64,000 bases of DNA from Entoloma clypeatum. Its lineage: Eukaryota > Basidiomycota > Agaricomycetes > Agaricales > Entolomataceae. The position numbers and the translations under genes are program-made. A model generated the notes under the pieces. The model worked only from the letters and a program-made list of their open reading frames with translations. It ran no database searches and was not told the DNA's origin. Location of the stretch: assembly GCA_963565915.1 (NCBI GenBank), contig OY751488.1:2480001-2544000 (forward strand). Reading direction: 5' to 3'. Below, piece by piece: positions 31,628-42,550 of the stretch; position 1 is the first letter of the stretch; each line of letters begins with the position of its first letter.

Positions 31628-32035
31628 TTAATATTACAGTTAATGCCATGTATATTAGCATCTTACATATGTATCCAACTCATATAATGAACTTCTAACG
31701 GTGTGCTTGAGCAGGGAGCATGCAGGGAAACAATTTTGCTGCAGTACTTGAATTGTGCCACTGTTCGACGAGCGTTTGCAGGGGAACAAACAAAGCAAAA
31801 TAACACACGGATCTGGCTGGCAATGCCAGTACCCACAACTTGTTAATGATTGTTTGGCTCAACCAAACATCATGTGACCCCCCAAACCCGTCCGAACGGT
31901 GCGGGTTTTCGGAGGGTAAGAAATTCTGACCCTCACTCTTACCCTCCCTTACCCTTCGCCAAAACCTTGAGGGTTTTGTGTACCCTTGTCCATCACTAGT
32001 CACTGGTGGCACCCGAATCTTGAAAGACATACAGT

Positions 32036-32574
32036 TAGTGTTCGAGGGTTCAGTCCAGTCTGGTTTTTTGACCAAAAAATTGATGAACTGGAGACTGGCA
32101 GTTCATTTTTTTTTTCTCAAAGTCTGAAAAAACTGGACTGGACTGGTAAAGACTGGTTTAAACCAGTTTAAACTGGTAAAATCCTCAACCATTTATAAAC
32201 CTACCAAAAGCCTGTTTTTTCAATCAAAAACTTGAAAATATACTCAATTTGTTATCAATAATATGTTTCTCAAGCATTTTGGATATAAACTCTTGTAAAA
32301 ATGATTGAAAACTGTATAAAAAAACATCTTTGCCCATAAAAGTACAGTTTTTGAATGAATATATGGTCAAAAACTGGAACCAGTTCATATTTTTCAGACC
32401 CAAAACTAGAACTGGGGGTGAACCAGTTCAATTTTTTTCCAAATTTGGAGAGACTGGAGACTGGTTGAGCTCAAAATCAGTGAGACCTGAACTGGCAGTT
32501 CAGGTCTCTTCCAGTCCAGTTCAGTCCAGTTCAGGTTTATTTTCCAGTTCATAAGACTGAACCCTCGAATACTA
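32036..32574. mobile_element. hAT-type MITE rich in AACTGG motifs
   Basis: 539 bp with inverted ends TAGTGTTCGAGGGTTCAGTC (32036-32055) and its complement with one mismatch at 32555-32574. The interior is packed with AACTGG/CCAGTT in both orientations. Left flank CATACAGT. After virtual removal of G the right flank is CATATAGT (7 of 8). Confidence 0.72.
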
Positions 32575-32576
32575 CA

Positions 32577-33130
32577 TGTTACGGTGTTAGCCTACAATCG
32601 GTACTGGATCCTAATCATGTGGGTTCGAACTGTTTCCACACAAGTCCCTCAGTAGGACGACTTGTTCAAGATCAGTGAGTTCCTCAAAAGGACGACTCGG
32701 TTCAGGTCTGGCAGAGCTAAGTCCTTGCAAGGCACTTAGTTGGAGAGTGTTCGAAAGAATAGACAAGTAAGCGTTGTTTGCCTAGGTCAAGCTAAGGACC
32801 TCTACTCTAAGGTTACAGGTCTTATATACGTCATCCGATGGCTATAAATAAGTAAATGCTGCGCAGGAGCTAAATAGACCATTGGTTAGATAAATGTTTC
32901 AAGGGGGCTGTGGCATAAGAGTCAGAGATAAGGCCTCAAGGCCGTGAGTCAGAGATAACAAGTGAAAATGTATCCAAAAGGAGAATAGTCCGAATCATTG
33001 TGAGTCATAGCGCTGATAGAGGGGACACATGTCCCAGGGTTGTCGGAGTTAAGTAAAACGGGGTCTGATAGGAATCGAAGGTTGAGGGGTCACATGAAGG
33101 TGCATAGGAAAAGGGTGAAAAAGTGTAACA
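32577..33130 (-). repeat. 3' LTR of element G
   Basis: 554 bp, TGTTAC...GTAACA ends. Its right 290 bp match 35719-36007 with a few substitutions. Confidence 0.85.
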
Positions 33131-33171
33131 TTACCCCCCGCTTATGCTTGAAGTCACCGGCTTCAATGTTT

Positions 33172-34123
33172 TCAAGTCGCCATGTTGTGCACGAGGTCGT
33201 AGTCAAACTCATATTGGTCATCATCGAGTGCTGCGTATCCTGGACCTAAGCACTCGTAGTCGTAGTGCCCAGGTGCTTTCTTCCAACATTTCTGACACAC
33301 GTAGGACCCGCACTGACACTCAATGTGTCTGTCGGCCCTAGCGCAAAGACTGCACTTGCATTCTTTGTCGATATGCGGCCATCCCGCAGGACAACGCCAA
33401 GGTCCGCTCAGAGAATGAGCACGTCCGTGTGTGTCGATGTCGTAACCCACACAATCAGGTTCATCGGTGAGGTCGATGGGGGTCTGAACTGAGGAACCAT
33501 GTGCGAGGTCGATGGGGATCTGATATGAGGAACCATGTCCGAGTGGGACAGACATGATCATGCGTACGGTTTTTCTTCTGGAGCGTTTAGCAACTCCATA
33601 GGACGGTTTCTTCCCTTTTACATCAGTCTTGATGTCAGAAAGGCTTCGGTCGCTGGTTAAAGGCAATGTGGATTCGGCAGGGGAAGGGGTATTTGGGGTT
33701 CAGGGTTTCTGATGATGAGGGGAATTGGGTCAGGGACGGGGTCGGTTCAGGGGTGGGTTCGGGGATGGGGACCACAGGGGTGGGGGATCTGAGCGCAGGA
33801 TTTATGAGCGAGAGATCGGGGTAATTAGAGCGTGTGGGGAATAATCTTTCAAAACATCGGTAGACTCCTCTGTCTACCAGGAGGTCGGTGTGACTGTCAA
33901 TGAGGCGGGTGATAGAGGCGGAAGTGTTATAATGGTACTCCCGGATAGAGATGAGTCTGTATAGCGCGTTGACCAGGAACTGGTCTGTCTCGTCTTCAAG
34001 TCGTCCAAGGACGTTGTTTTCATCTTTGGGGTTGGTGAACAGGTTTAAGAGTCGGGATTGTCTGGTGTGTCTGTCGGTGTTGAAGCGAACTTCTTCGGGA
34101 GAGGCGATGCGGAGGTTGGACAT
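33172..34123 (-). pseudogene. Element G accessory ORF: Cys-rich protein between chromodomain and 3' LTR
   Basis: Two overlapping frames. 34123-33635 starts MSNLRIASPEEVRF and runs through a helical region (ALYRLISIREYHYNTSASI) to a Pro-rich PIPEPTPEPTP tract. The second (to 33172) has a basic stretch followed by a dense Cys/His region: WRCPAGWPHIDKECKCSLC, then HIECQCGSYVCQKC, and an acidic tail. A one-base shift in their overlap (33635-33690) would join them into about 317 aa. The Cys spacing suggests a zinc-binding fold (RING/B-box-like at most), but no named family is recognised. It lies outside gag-pol and has its own ATG 28 bases after pol ends. Confidence 0.55.
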
Positions 34124-34150
34124 GGTACGAGAGGATGTGAGTCGTTGGGC

Positions 34151-35718
34151 TCAAAGGTGGTGGGTTTGTTTGTAGTATCCCAGCGTTTCTTGAGCTCTTT
34201 TTAAATTGGTTTCTGGTTCCCACGTGTTCTCGCTTGATGGGTATCCCATCCACTTGACCAAATACTTGTACCCTCTGCCCTGTCGCTTGTGGGTAAGGAT
34301 CACTTCTACTTCATATTCATGTTCTCCTTTGATCAGATCAGGAGGGGGTTTATGGAAGTTCGGTCCGTGTGTGTCGTTTTCTCGATATGGTGTCAACAAG
34401 GAGGCGTGGAACACAGGGTGGATCTTCCATTGTTCTGGAAGCTTCAGTTTGGATGTCAGGGGCCTGAGTACCTTGGCAATGGTGAAGGGTCCTTCTCTTC
34501 TAGGTGCCAGTTTTCTGGAAGGGTATCCGATTCGGAGGTTCTTCCCTTCAAGCCATACTTGTTCTCCTTTTCCAAATGGAGTGAAGCCTCGTGTTGATTT
34601 CTCTGCCATCATCTGACGGGCTAATTCGTGTGCTGCCAGCACTTCATCTCTTGCTTGTTTTAGCTCTTTGAGCCATTCCTCTACACTTGGCACATTTGTC
34701 TTTTCAAATGCCAATGGTATGTCTCTTGGTTCATATCCCATCATGAGATAGAATGGGGATCGTTTCATTGTGGAGTGGGTTCTTTGATTGTGACAGAACT
34801 CCATTGTTGAATTGTGATCGTGCCATGTTTCAGGATTGTTCAAACAGAACATCCAGAAATAGATCTCAAGTTTTTGATTTGCTCGTTCCGTTTCTCCGTC
34901 TGTTTGAGGGTGATAAGCTATGCTCATCATTAATTTGATCCCTAGGAGTCACCCTAGTTCTCTGAAGACTTGAGAGGCAAATTGTGGCCCTCTGTCAGAC
35001 AGTATAGAGTCTGGTAGTCCAAATCTTCAATACATGTGGTCCAAATAGAGCTTGGCGGTAAGGGTCGCGTCGGTGGTTTTTGTGCAAGGGATGGAAATTA
35101 CCTCCTTTGTAGAACCATGGTCTACTATGACCATGATACTGTCAAATCTGTTGCTCTCGGGTAGGTCCATGATGAAGTCGATTGTTGTCTGGGAGAATGG
35201 TCTAGCATCTTTTTGTGCTTTGATCAGCATTAATCCAGGGTTCGTGGGGTGTGTGTTGACTTTCATTTGTTGGCAGGTTGCACATCCTCCAACATAATTC
35301 TTGACAAACATGTACATCCCTGGCCACCAATAGTTTCGTCTGACCAATTCCAAGGTCTTTAGATGTCCTGGATGTCCGCTTGGTAGGGAATCATGATATC
35401 ATTTCGTTATTTCCCAGCGCAGAGTTTTATCTGACGGTACGTAACATCTGTCATGGAAGAATAATATTCCATCTTCTGTTCTCCATTCTGATAAATGGGA
35501 TTTAATCGGTGGCATTCCCAATTCTTTTAGGGCGGTGATGGCTTTCAAGAAGAGCTCATCATTCTCGGTTGCTTTTAAAATGTCTCCTTGTAGCTCAAGG
35601 TCCACTGTCTTGACAAAGATGTCATCTGGTAAGACAATAACATCTTCGTTATCCGTATCTTCTTCGGGTATATGGTCCGGTCACCTTGACAAGGCATCAG
35701 ACTGGATCATCTTTGATC
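34151..35718 (-). pseudogene. pol: Element G pol, RNase H end, integrase and chromodomain
   Basis: The order is SDALSR-stop-PDH, integrase HHCC region ([25 protein letters not shown]), core Asp in [19 protein letters not shown], Glu in DGETERANQ, the GPF-like region (PRREGPFTIAKV) and chromodomain YKYLVKWMGYPSSENTWE, ending after YYKQTHHL. In-frame TGAs occur near 35683, 35400, 35027 and 34950. Three sit at Arg positions and one (before RFGLPDS) probably at Trp. Confidence 0.82.
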
Positions 35719-36007
35719 CTATAAATAAGTAAATGCTGCACAGGAGCTAAATAGGCCATTGGTTAGATAAATGTTTCAAGGGGGCTGTGGCATAAGAGTC
35801 AGAGATAAGGCCTCAAGGCCGTGAGTCAGAGATAACAAGTGAAAATGTATCCAAAAGGAGAATAGTCCGAATCATTGTGAGTCATAGCACTGATAGAGGG
35901 GACACATGTCCCAGGGTCGTCGGAGTTAAGTAAAACGGGGTCTGATAGGAATCGAAGGTTGAGGGGTCGCGTGAAGGTGCATAGGAAAAGGGTGAAAAAG
36001 TGTAACA
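35719..36007 (-). repeat. 5' LTR of element G, truncated
   Basis: 289 bp equal to the right part of the 3' LTR, ending GTGTAACA at 36007. The junction with RNase H at 35718/35719 marks a deletion removing the internal side of the LTR, leader, gag, protease and RT. Confidence 0.8.
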
Positions 36008-36761
36008 TACATATAGTCATTCATCACTCAATGGGACACCACCACTCACTGGGATGGAGGACCTTTGCTCCTTTGTCATGCCTCAGATTGCCTCAGAGTT
36101 GACAGATTCCAGTCTAATAAAAGTATATACATCATCTGAGGGTGTCCATATGCTATTTTACCATTTGTTGGAGTAGTGATTTGGAGAATAATGGACAAAA
36201 AAGTGGTTTTTTGTGATTTTCCAGACAAGGGGAGCCAAACTTACAGATTTTTTTCAATAAACATATTTCCTGAACTATTTCTGAGGACCTTCAGAGCCCG
36301 ATTGTGAATGTCACATCTGGAGGATGATATCGAGCCCTTGCAAGTCAACGTCTTCAAAAGATTGCTTAGATGGTCACATCATACTTCCCAAAATAGTTGC
36401 CGCTCCTGATGTGCCGAGTGTGCCTCAAAATCCACGGGTCTCCCCATCACTATTTGCGTGTGATGGGCCGATAGCCATGTAGGGGTCCTTCTATACTGGG
36501 AACTGTCACTGCGATGTGACTGTCCCATTGACTGGTTTTTCAACGATAACGAAGTTTCTCACTGATGCGAAGATCCTCATCCCTATAACACCTATAATAC
36601 CTCGCAAGTGTTGACTATTCTATTCTTACAGTGCATGTAGTTGCATCTATGACCCCCAATTTGGGATATATTCCTCAGTCATGCATTCCGAGGCAACTTT
36701 TCATTTTGTTGTCCCATTGAGCGGTGAATGACTGTAGTGTTCTTGATCGCAGCAAGGGGGC

Positions 36762-37181
36762 TGTAAGGGCGACCTTACGATCCAAGACTCGAACTCAGAT
36801 ACTTGCAAGGGAGATCCAAAGTTTAGATTGAGCAGTCTGATAAGTAATACAACACATACCTTGCAAGGGAGATCCAAAGAGAAAGTTCTAAGGATTCCCC
36901 TGCAAGCTAGTTAGATAAATAGTAAAATGAGATATGAAATAAAAGATAAAACGAGACGTATAAATGATGAGCAATGATCGGGAGTAGGGATGGGGGATGA
37001 ATGGAAACAAGATGAATGATAGTACCTGCGATCCGACATGCGGAGTAGTGGATGGGCGCGGAGTCGTCGGATGCGGAGAGGTGGATAAGATGTTGGAGGC
37101 AGCGGATATGATCGGAGGACGTTGGAGATGGTGGAATAGAAAGGAAAGGAAAAGTGAAAAGTGAAAGTGGTTGCCCTTACA
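36762..37181 (-). repeat. 3' LTR of element E3
   Basis: 420 bp, TGTAAGGGC...GCCCTTACA ends. It has the same order of motifs as 61591-62004. Confidence 0.9.
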
Positions 37182-37929
37182 TCACCCCCCCTTCAAGGCA
37201 CGGCGTCTCGACGTGTCAGGCGAAACGAGTCAAATATCGCAGCGGAGATCCGACGCGGAGCTCCCGGATGACGTTGGTAGAAGTCGCGGACTAGGCGCAG
37301 AGTGTGGACATTGTCTTCTCCTTCCCAGGAATTCTCTTTATAGCCATATCCCTTCCATTTGACCAAGAATTGAAGCTTGCCTCAATGCAGTCGGCTGTCC
37401 AAGAGGTTTTCAACATTGTACTCCAATTCTTCTCCGACTACCATCGGAGGCGGAGGAGAGCAGACTTGGCATCGGAAAGGGTCGTCGGGAACTAGTGAAA
37501 GTTTGACAACATGGAATACTGGGTGAACGCGGGACATGGAAGGGGGAAGGCGAAGTTTGTAGGCATGTGTTCCAACAGGTTGGACCACTGGAAAAGGGCC
37601 TACGTACCGATGTGCAAGTTCTTTTGTGGGTCGGGTGGTTTTGAGGTCTGATGAGTCTAAAAAGACCTTGTCCCCTGGGCGGAATGTTGGAGTGGTGCTC
37701 CGATGCTGGTTGTAGTATCGTGCCATGTCGTCTTTTGCCTTTGTCAGTGCTGAGCGAGCCTCCTCCAGAGCGGACTTCATCCGCTTGCTGAAATCTGCTA
37801 CCGCCTCGATCTCCATCTGCTTCTCATGAGGTTCGAATCCCATGCACGGATGGCGGCCGGTGTCAATGTAGAACGGAGTTTGACGTGTCGATGCATGAAC
37901 ATGGTTGTTGTATGCGAATTCAGCCATCT
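37182..37929 (-). pseudogene. pol: Element E3 integrase C-terminus and chromodomain
   Basis: It reads [20 protein letters not shown], a long helix ([20 protein letters not shown]), [29 protein letters not shown], then ENLLDSRLH and TGA at 37382-37384, where E2 has CGA (61388-61390). The chromodomain continues beyond ([18 protein letters not shown]) and reads six codons past the stop used in E1 and E2. Confidence 0.85.
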
Positions 37930-39419
37930 GTGTTCTGCGACCCAGGCTTCAGGATTTGGAGTCTAGGGATCCATTAGATTTTGCCTCGAAAGCCCCATGT
38001 TAAGCGGTCCAAGGGATCTGGGTAGATCTGAGGATCTTTGCTGAATTTTGGTCTTGTTTAGACGAAGAAAATCATGAAATCTCTCGCCAGCTTCCCAGTT
38101 CTGAGAATATCTCTACCGGCTTCTGGAATGGGCTTGGTATGATAAATACCATGATATCTTCTCACTATAAGCAGTCGCTATGTGCAATGTAGAAAGTGGT
38201 AGACAAGCATTTCAAACACTAGTAACTTTCAAACTCCTGGTCACATACAGTAATGTATTAAATTTGACTTGTTCATCAGCAAATTATGGAAATTCCTATC
38301 TAGCCATATGAGCTCCCGAAAGGCATTATAGATGGTTGTCGGCCTTGCGAACCTGTTATAATATTATAGATCAACTCACAATGCTATTTATAACAAGACA
38401 GTAGCAGGTCCGATTTGTATTTCAGATGTGGTATCATGAGTTTATCAAAATAATGCCACATACTATGAATTGATATCATGCCATTCCATGGCGACCAAGC
38501 AGCTGCAATATTTCTCCTGATTGTCTGCACGATATCTGACTTAAATATGTTTATAATCGACTATATCATTACTTGGCCAGAGGACTCTTGAACAATGACA
38601 GTAGGGAAGCAACAAATCACGTATATTGTCAATGAATAAGCACTATGGATTGTATACGACAAGCGGAGGCTACAGTATTCCCCCGAAGCCTATCAGTGTC
38701 GCCTCACCAATATCTCCCACTGGGTCGGTCGCGCCGAACAGCACCGCCCCAAGTCCTTGTCAACTCCTCCCTTTCTCGCGAGGCCCAGCCAAGCTCTGAG
38801 AACGGCCCCCACCTCACCCCACCCCACCGCTCCCTCAACACTGCACATTCGTGAATGATTTGCAGGAAGCAGAGCTGGATAACTGGCAACGAAGGCACCC
38901 TGTAAGATCATGTTCAGTTACTGAGCAACCACTCAGCAACGCACTCACGAAGCATTTCAAGCCGTCGCTATGGGCACTGTTGACATCGAGCTGAGCGAGT
39001 AATTAATCAGTAAATAAACTTGTGTCGAAACAGGATGAACCTCTGCATGGAATGAGGAGACCTCTGGTAAGTACATAGACCTTTGGCGACAAGCTTAAGC
39101 AGCCGAGCAGCCACCTGTCAGGTGTTAGCCAAACAAACAAACAAAAAAAATCAGGGCAACGCACTCGCCGTTCAAGTTTGCGACCCTTCTTCTCCAGAGT
39201 CCAAAGGGCTGACCTTCAAAGCTTCACAGGTTGTTGAGGGTCTAGCATGAGTGACGGCGAAGGAGGGGGGTGGAGGAATCCTGTAAACACGAAGAGATGG
39301 GGGTCATAATGCAGGAAATGGGGGATTCAAACGCAAACGGTCCGGGGCTTTATTAAATTTATTCAATCTCCGATTACAACTATTTGAAAAGTCGCCCGAA
39401 GTTGCGAGTCCTAAGAATA
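37930..39419. other. Intergenic DNA, no gene recognised
   Basis: AT-rich sequence with short open frames only (for example 38645-38854) that show no family resemblance, no consistent splice sites and no LTR ends. It is upstream of the glycosyltransferase-like gene. Confidence 0.4.
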
Positions 39420-39583
39420 CAGTGTCTTGCATATTGTTTTGCACGACCGATTTTTCAAAACAACTGTTTGGTCGTGTTAGGTCGTTAGGTCAAAGCGAAC
39501 GGAAAGCGAATGACAGCGGCAGAGCAAACAACCAAACAGCTGTTTGAAAAATTCGGTCGTGCAAAACAATATGCAAGACACTG
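39420..39583. mobile_element. 164-bp Tc1/mariner-type MITE
   Basis: It begins CAGTGTCTTGCATATTGTTT and ends with the complement, inverted ends about 45 bp long (a few mismatches), flanked by TA at 39418-39419 and 39584-39585. CAGT terminus and TA target fit Tc1/mariner. It has no coding capacity and lies ~310 bp upstream of the glycosyltransferase-like ATG. Confidence 0.85.
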
Positions 39584-39897
39584 TAAGGTTAGTTTTTTGG
39601 CCGCACTTACGAGTACCAACTCATCATAATCAGGGGTGAAATATCCAACATCTGACGTGAATTTTGCAATGTAGCTGCCGACCTGGTGGTCAGTTCACAA
39701 TGTAAATACAACCTTGTTCTCACATTATCCTTGCCTCACAGTATGAGTATAATACTGTATCTAATGCACAATATTATTGTAATACTACTGACCACAGATA
39801 AGCTGTTATGAGCTGTTGCCGAGGTGTTATATTATTGTAACGTGCTCATGAATGTCATATTGCTAAATCAGAACTTCCCTGATTTGCTGATGTTGTC

Positions 39898-42473
39898 ATG
39901 ATCATGTCATTCAACTTGCGTCGACTCAAAAAGACGTGTATACTATGGCCAATCTTTCTGGCGTTTTTCTTCTCGACTGTCTGGGTCCTTTTCACTGGAA
40001 CTCGCGTTCAAGTTGTACCTGCTAGCTTGGTCCGACTTCGTTATCGTCGTCCCTCGCACTTCGGTGTATCCCAGAGGGCGAGGTACTCGACAGATACTCT
40101 AGAAACGATGTTGCAAGCTCCAGCAGTCCCTCCTGATACCTTGACTGCAATTTTACCCGTTACGCCGAGCTCAGTCATGCTACTCGAGGAAACTCTTTTA
40201 TCGCTGTTCACGCCCACAAATCACCTCCGCGAAATCATTCTCGTCTATCCGCAATCTATTGTCTCGCAGGTTCAAATTACCATACACCGACTGTCTATCT
40301 CCACGCCTACCAGTCCAGCAATCCGCACACACGCCGTTACTGATGGTCTCAACGACCAATTCGGCATCATCACCGCTGTTCCGCAGGTGTCCACAGAATG
40401 GGTTTTATTTCTGGATGCTCTCGGATTGACGAAGGGAGACGGCTATATTCGGCACATGCTTCTGAATCCTCCTGCGAATGCCCTTCCTCTTGGTCCTCGA
40501 GGCTTCCACGTTTCAAGAGCAAACGCCGTTTCTTGTATACTACCTTCGGATGGCCCCCGACCAGCGTCTTATTTGTACCTGCCTTTTGTTATATCGACAT
40601 CTCTCCTTCGCAAAAATCTCCCGCCAAACCTAAACGCGACACTTTGGCCTGATTTCGGGAAGCGTATATCTGATCATCGCGGCGATGGACTGGGAGGCAT
40701 CTTGATATCCAGTGCAACGGCAGTGACCAACTGGTGCTTTGGTACGGATCGTAAGGATGTTCCAGGTGTCTTGCAACGTCCTGCCGAACTTGACCTTCCC
40801 CGGCCTTCAAGCGACAGCACGCAATATGCTTATCATTCTAATGAATCTATCGATCCTCTTCCGGACCCTGGGATTTTCGGCATTCTAATCCCCACACTAG
40901 ACGATTTCTACCTGCTTAATCCGCTCGCTTGCATGTTATATACCGCGGGACATGTTGTCTCAATCTTCATCTATCATGAGTCTGGCCCATCTAACAGTAT
41001 GCTTGGCTATCAGGTTCGCGGATTCACTTCGCAACATTGCACTTTACACTATACTATCTACGCTGGCGCTTCGAGACATACTCGTGGGCCTCCAGGTCAT
41101 CTTCTAGCGATTGATTGGCTTCAGACGTTTAACTTGCGCCCAGGTGTCCTTCTCTTCCCCCGCGAGGATGATGACATTACTGCAGGTCTCCTCCTTTCGC
41201 GGACAAGAGAGTTCTTCCAGAGTACTGTATTTGTGCGTCTCTCGCAACAGGATTTACTTCACTCTGCATGGATGGGTTCACTTACAATCAGCGAATGGCG
41301 CAGTGCGTAGCTTTCTTTTATCCTCAAGACCTGTACGTGACAACGCCCTTTAGATTGGAACGTTCCCCGATTAGACATCAGCATCATCACGAATGATAGG
41401 CCTCATTCGCTGGCGCGACTTTTAGCTTCTTTATCGCAGGCGAAATTTTTTGGCGATACAGCCGATCTCCGAATCTACATGGAGCAATCATCAGATCTGG
41501 AGACGATGAAAATAATAGATGATTTTTCTTGGACGCGAGGGAGCGTGTTCGTCCATCACCGTATCATTCATGGCGGTCTGCTACCAGCTGTAGTCGAGTC
41601 CTGGTACCCACATTCAAACGACAGCTATGGTCTGCTCTTGGAAGATGACGTCGAGCTGTCGCCCCTCTTCTATGCATGGGTTAAAATGGCTCTTTTGCGA
41701 TACAGGTACCCGACAACTATTCGAGTCATTTTCCTGCTGATCAATATCTTGTTAGATATGGCGATCCCAATAACCGCTCTCTTCGCATGTTCGGCATAAG
41801 CTTGTATCAACAGAAAAATATAGAACTTCCACCGGAAGGCCGCAGGCCCTTCAATGCCCGTGCTCTTTTCGCCGATGCAACATTAGTTGATCCATCTACG
41901 CCGTACCTGTCGCAGGTCCCTTGTAGCTGGGGGGCTATATACTTCCCCGAGCATTGGAAAGAATTTCACGCATTTCTCTCCCTGCGGCGCTCCGAGTCTT
42001 CCCTGAAGATTGGTCAAGTAGTGGTCCCGAACGTGCGCTCTAATCGATGGACAAAGTCGTGGAAAAAGTACTTCATCGAGTTGACCTATCTTCGCGGATA
42101 TGTTATGCTCTATCCCAACCATCCAGATTTCGTATCGCTATCTACAAACCATCTGGAGGTCGGTTCTCATGTTAAAGTCCGCACGAAGGAAATACAGGAG
42201 CGTTTCTTACTTCCATTGATGGAACTTCCCACTGCGTCCACGCCATCAACCACTGTCAAACTCCTCGACATGCCTGGGAGTAGAATGCCTCCGTGGGATG
42301 CACTTCCGGTACTTAATTTGACGGGCAGCTTAACATCTTTGGAGGCCCTTGTAGTGACTGGTCAGTCACGGCGTACCAAACTCACTGGGTGCACCAACAT
42401 TCCTGCAATGTTCAATGTTTATGACCTCTTGTGTTTACGGCGAAACCATTCGGAGACGACTGTCATAATGTAA
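39898..42473 (+). CDS. Glycosyltransferase-like type II membrane protein
   Basis: Exons 39898-41302, 41354-41705 and 41756-42473; introns of 51 and 50 bp (donors GTGCGT and GTACCC, acceptors TTTAG and GTTAG) restore one frame of 824 aa. The N-terminus is short and basic, followed by one hydrophobic segment (about 13-33, ILWPIFLAFFFSTVWVLF), the layout of Golgi type II enzymes. The C-terminal half carries DISIITNDRPHSLARLLASL and the acidic LLEDDVELSP motif near residue 563, which resembles the metal/nucleotide-sugar binding acidic motif of GT2-like transferases, plus PCSWGAIYFPEHWKEF. Family placement rests on these motifs; substrate is unknown. PAT1 lies 77 bp downstream in convergent orientation. 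Part of exon 1 is duplicated at 47958-48477. Confidence 0.85.
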
Positions 42474-42550
42474 TGCCCATCTCAAGTCATTCGCTATTGT
42501 ACAATATGTATATAGGGGGATGGAATAAGATATCTTAACGATCGAAAACA

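Larger units (their letters stand above)
28967..31998. mobile_element. hAT-type non-autonomous cassette, 3.0 kb
   Basis: The ends are inverted: TAGTGATGGACAGGGGTA at 28967-28984 and the complement of TAGTGATGGACAAGGGTA at 31981-31998 (one mismatch). Exact 8-bp duplicates GTCACTGG flank it at 28959-28966 and 31999-32006. The 8-bp duplication and YAGNG-like terminus are hAT hallmarks. Subterminal CCCTTACCC/ACCCTC repeats occur at both ends. Inside are a 20-bp minisatellite and a coiled-coil ORF, but no transposase. Confidence 0.82.
32577..36007 (-). mobile_element. Ty3/gypsy element G, 5'-deleted, with extra 3' ORF
   Basis: In its own direction the 5' LTR is truncated (36007-35719) and joined directly to the end of RNase H. 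Gag, protease and RT are missing. Integrase and chromodomain follow (35718-34151), then a separate Cys-rich ORF (34123-33172), polypurine tract GCGGGGGGTAA and the full 3' LTR. TACA flanks both sides (32573-32576, 36008-36011). Confidence 0.85.
32032..36734. mobile_element. Tc1/mariner-like non-autonomous element, split by two insertions
   Basis: The left four bases CAGT (32032-32035) follow TA. The element resumes at 36018 and ends GAATGACTG at 36734, followed by TA. Joined, it is 721 bp with ~27-bp inverted ends (CAGTCATTCAYCRCTCAATG...) starting with the CAGT typical of Tc1 elements. The interruption is a hAT-type MITE whose duplicate (CATACAGT / CATATAGT) includes the TA and CAGT, plus gypsy G. 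No transposase frame is visible in the remaining 717 bp. Confidence 0.68.
36762..37929 (-). mobile_element. Ty3/gypsy element E3, 3' end only
   Basis: E-family 3' LTR (36762-37181), polypurine tract, chromodomain and integrase C-terminus. It breaks off at 37929 inside the integrase core, after which the sequence is unrelated. It is a dead fragment, but useful as a third E sequence for comparison. Confidence 0.88.

Noticed and set aside
38645..38911. Short ORFs on both strands upstream of the glycosyltransferase-like gene
   Set aside because: Under 75 codons, no family resemblance, and no splice partners.
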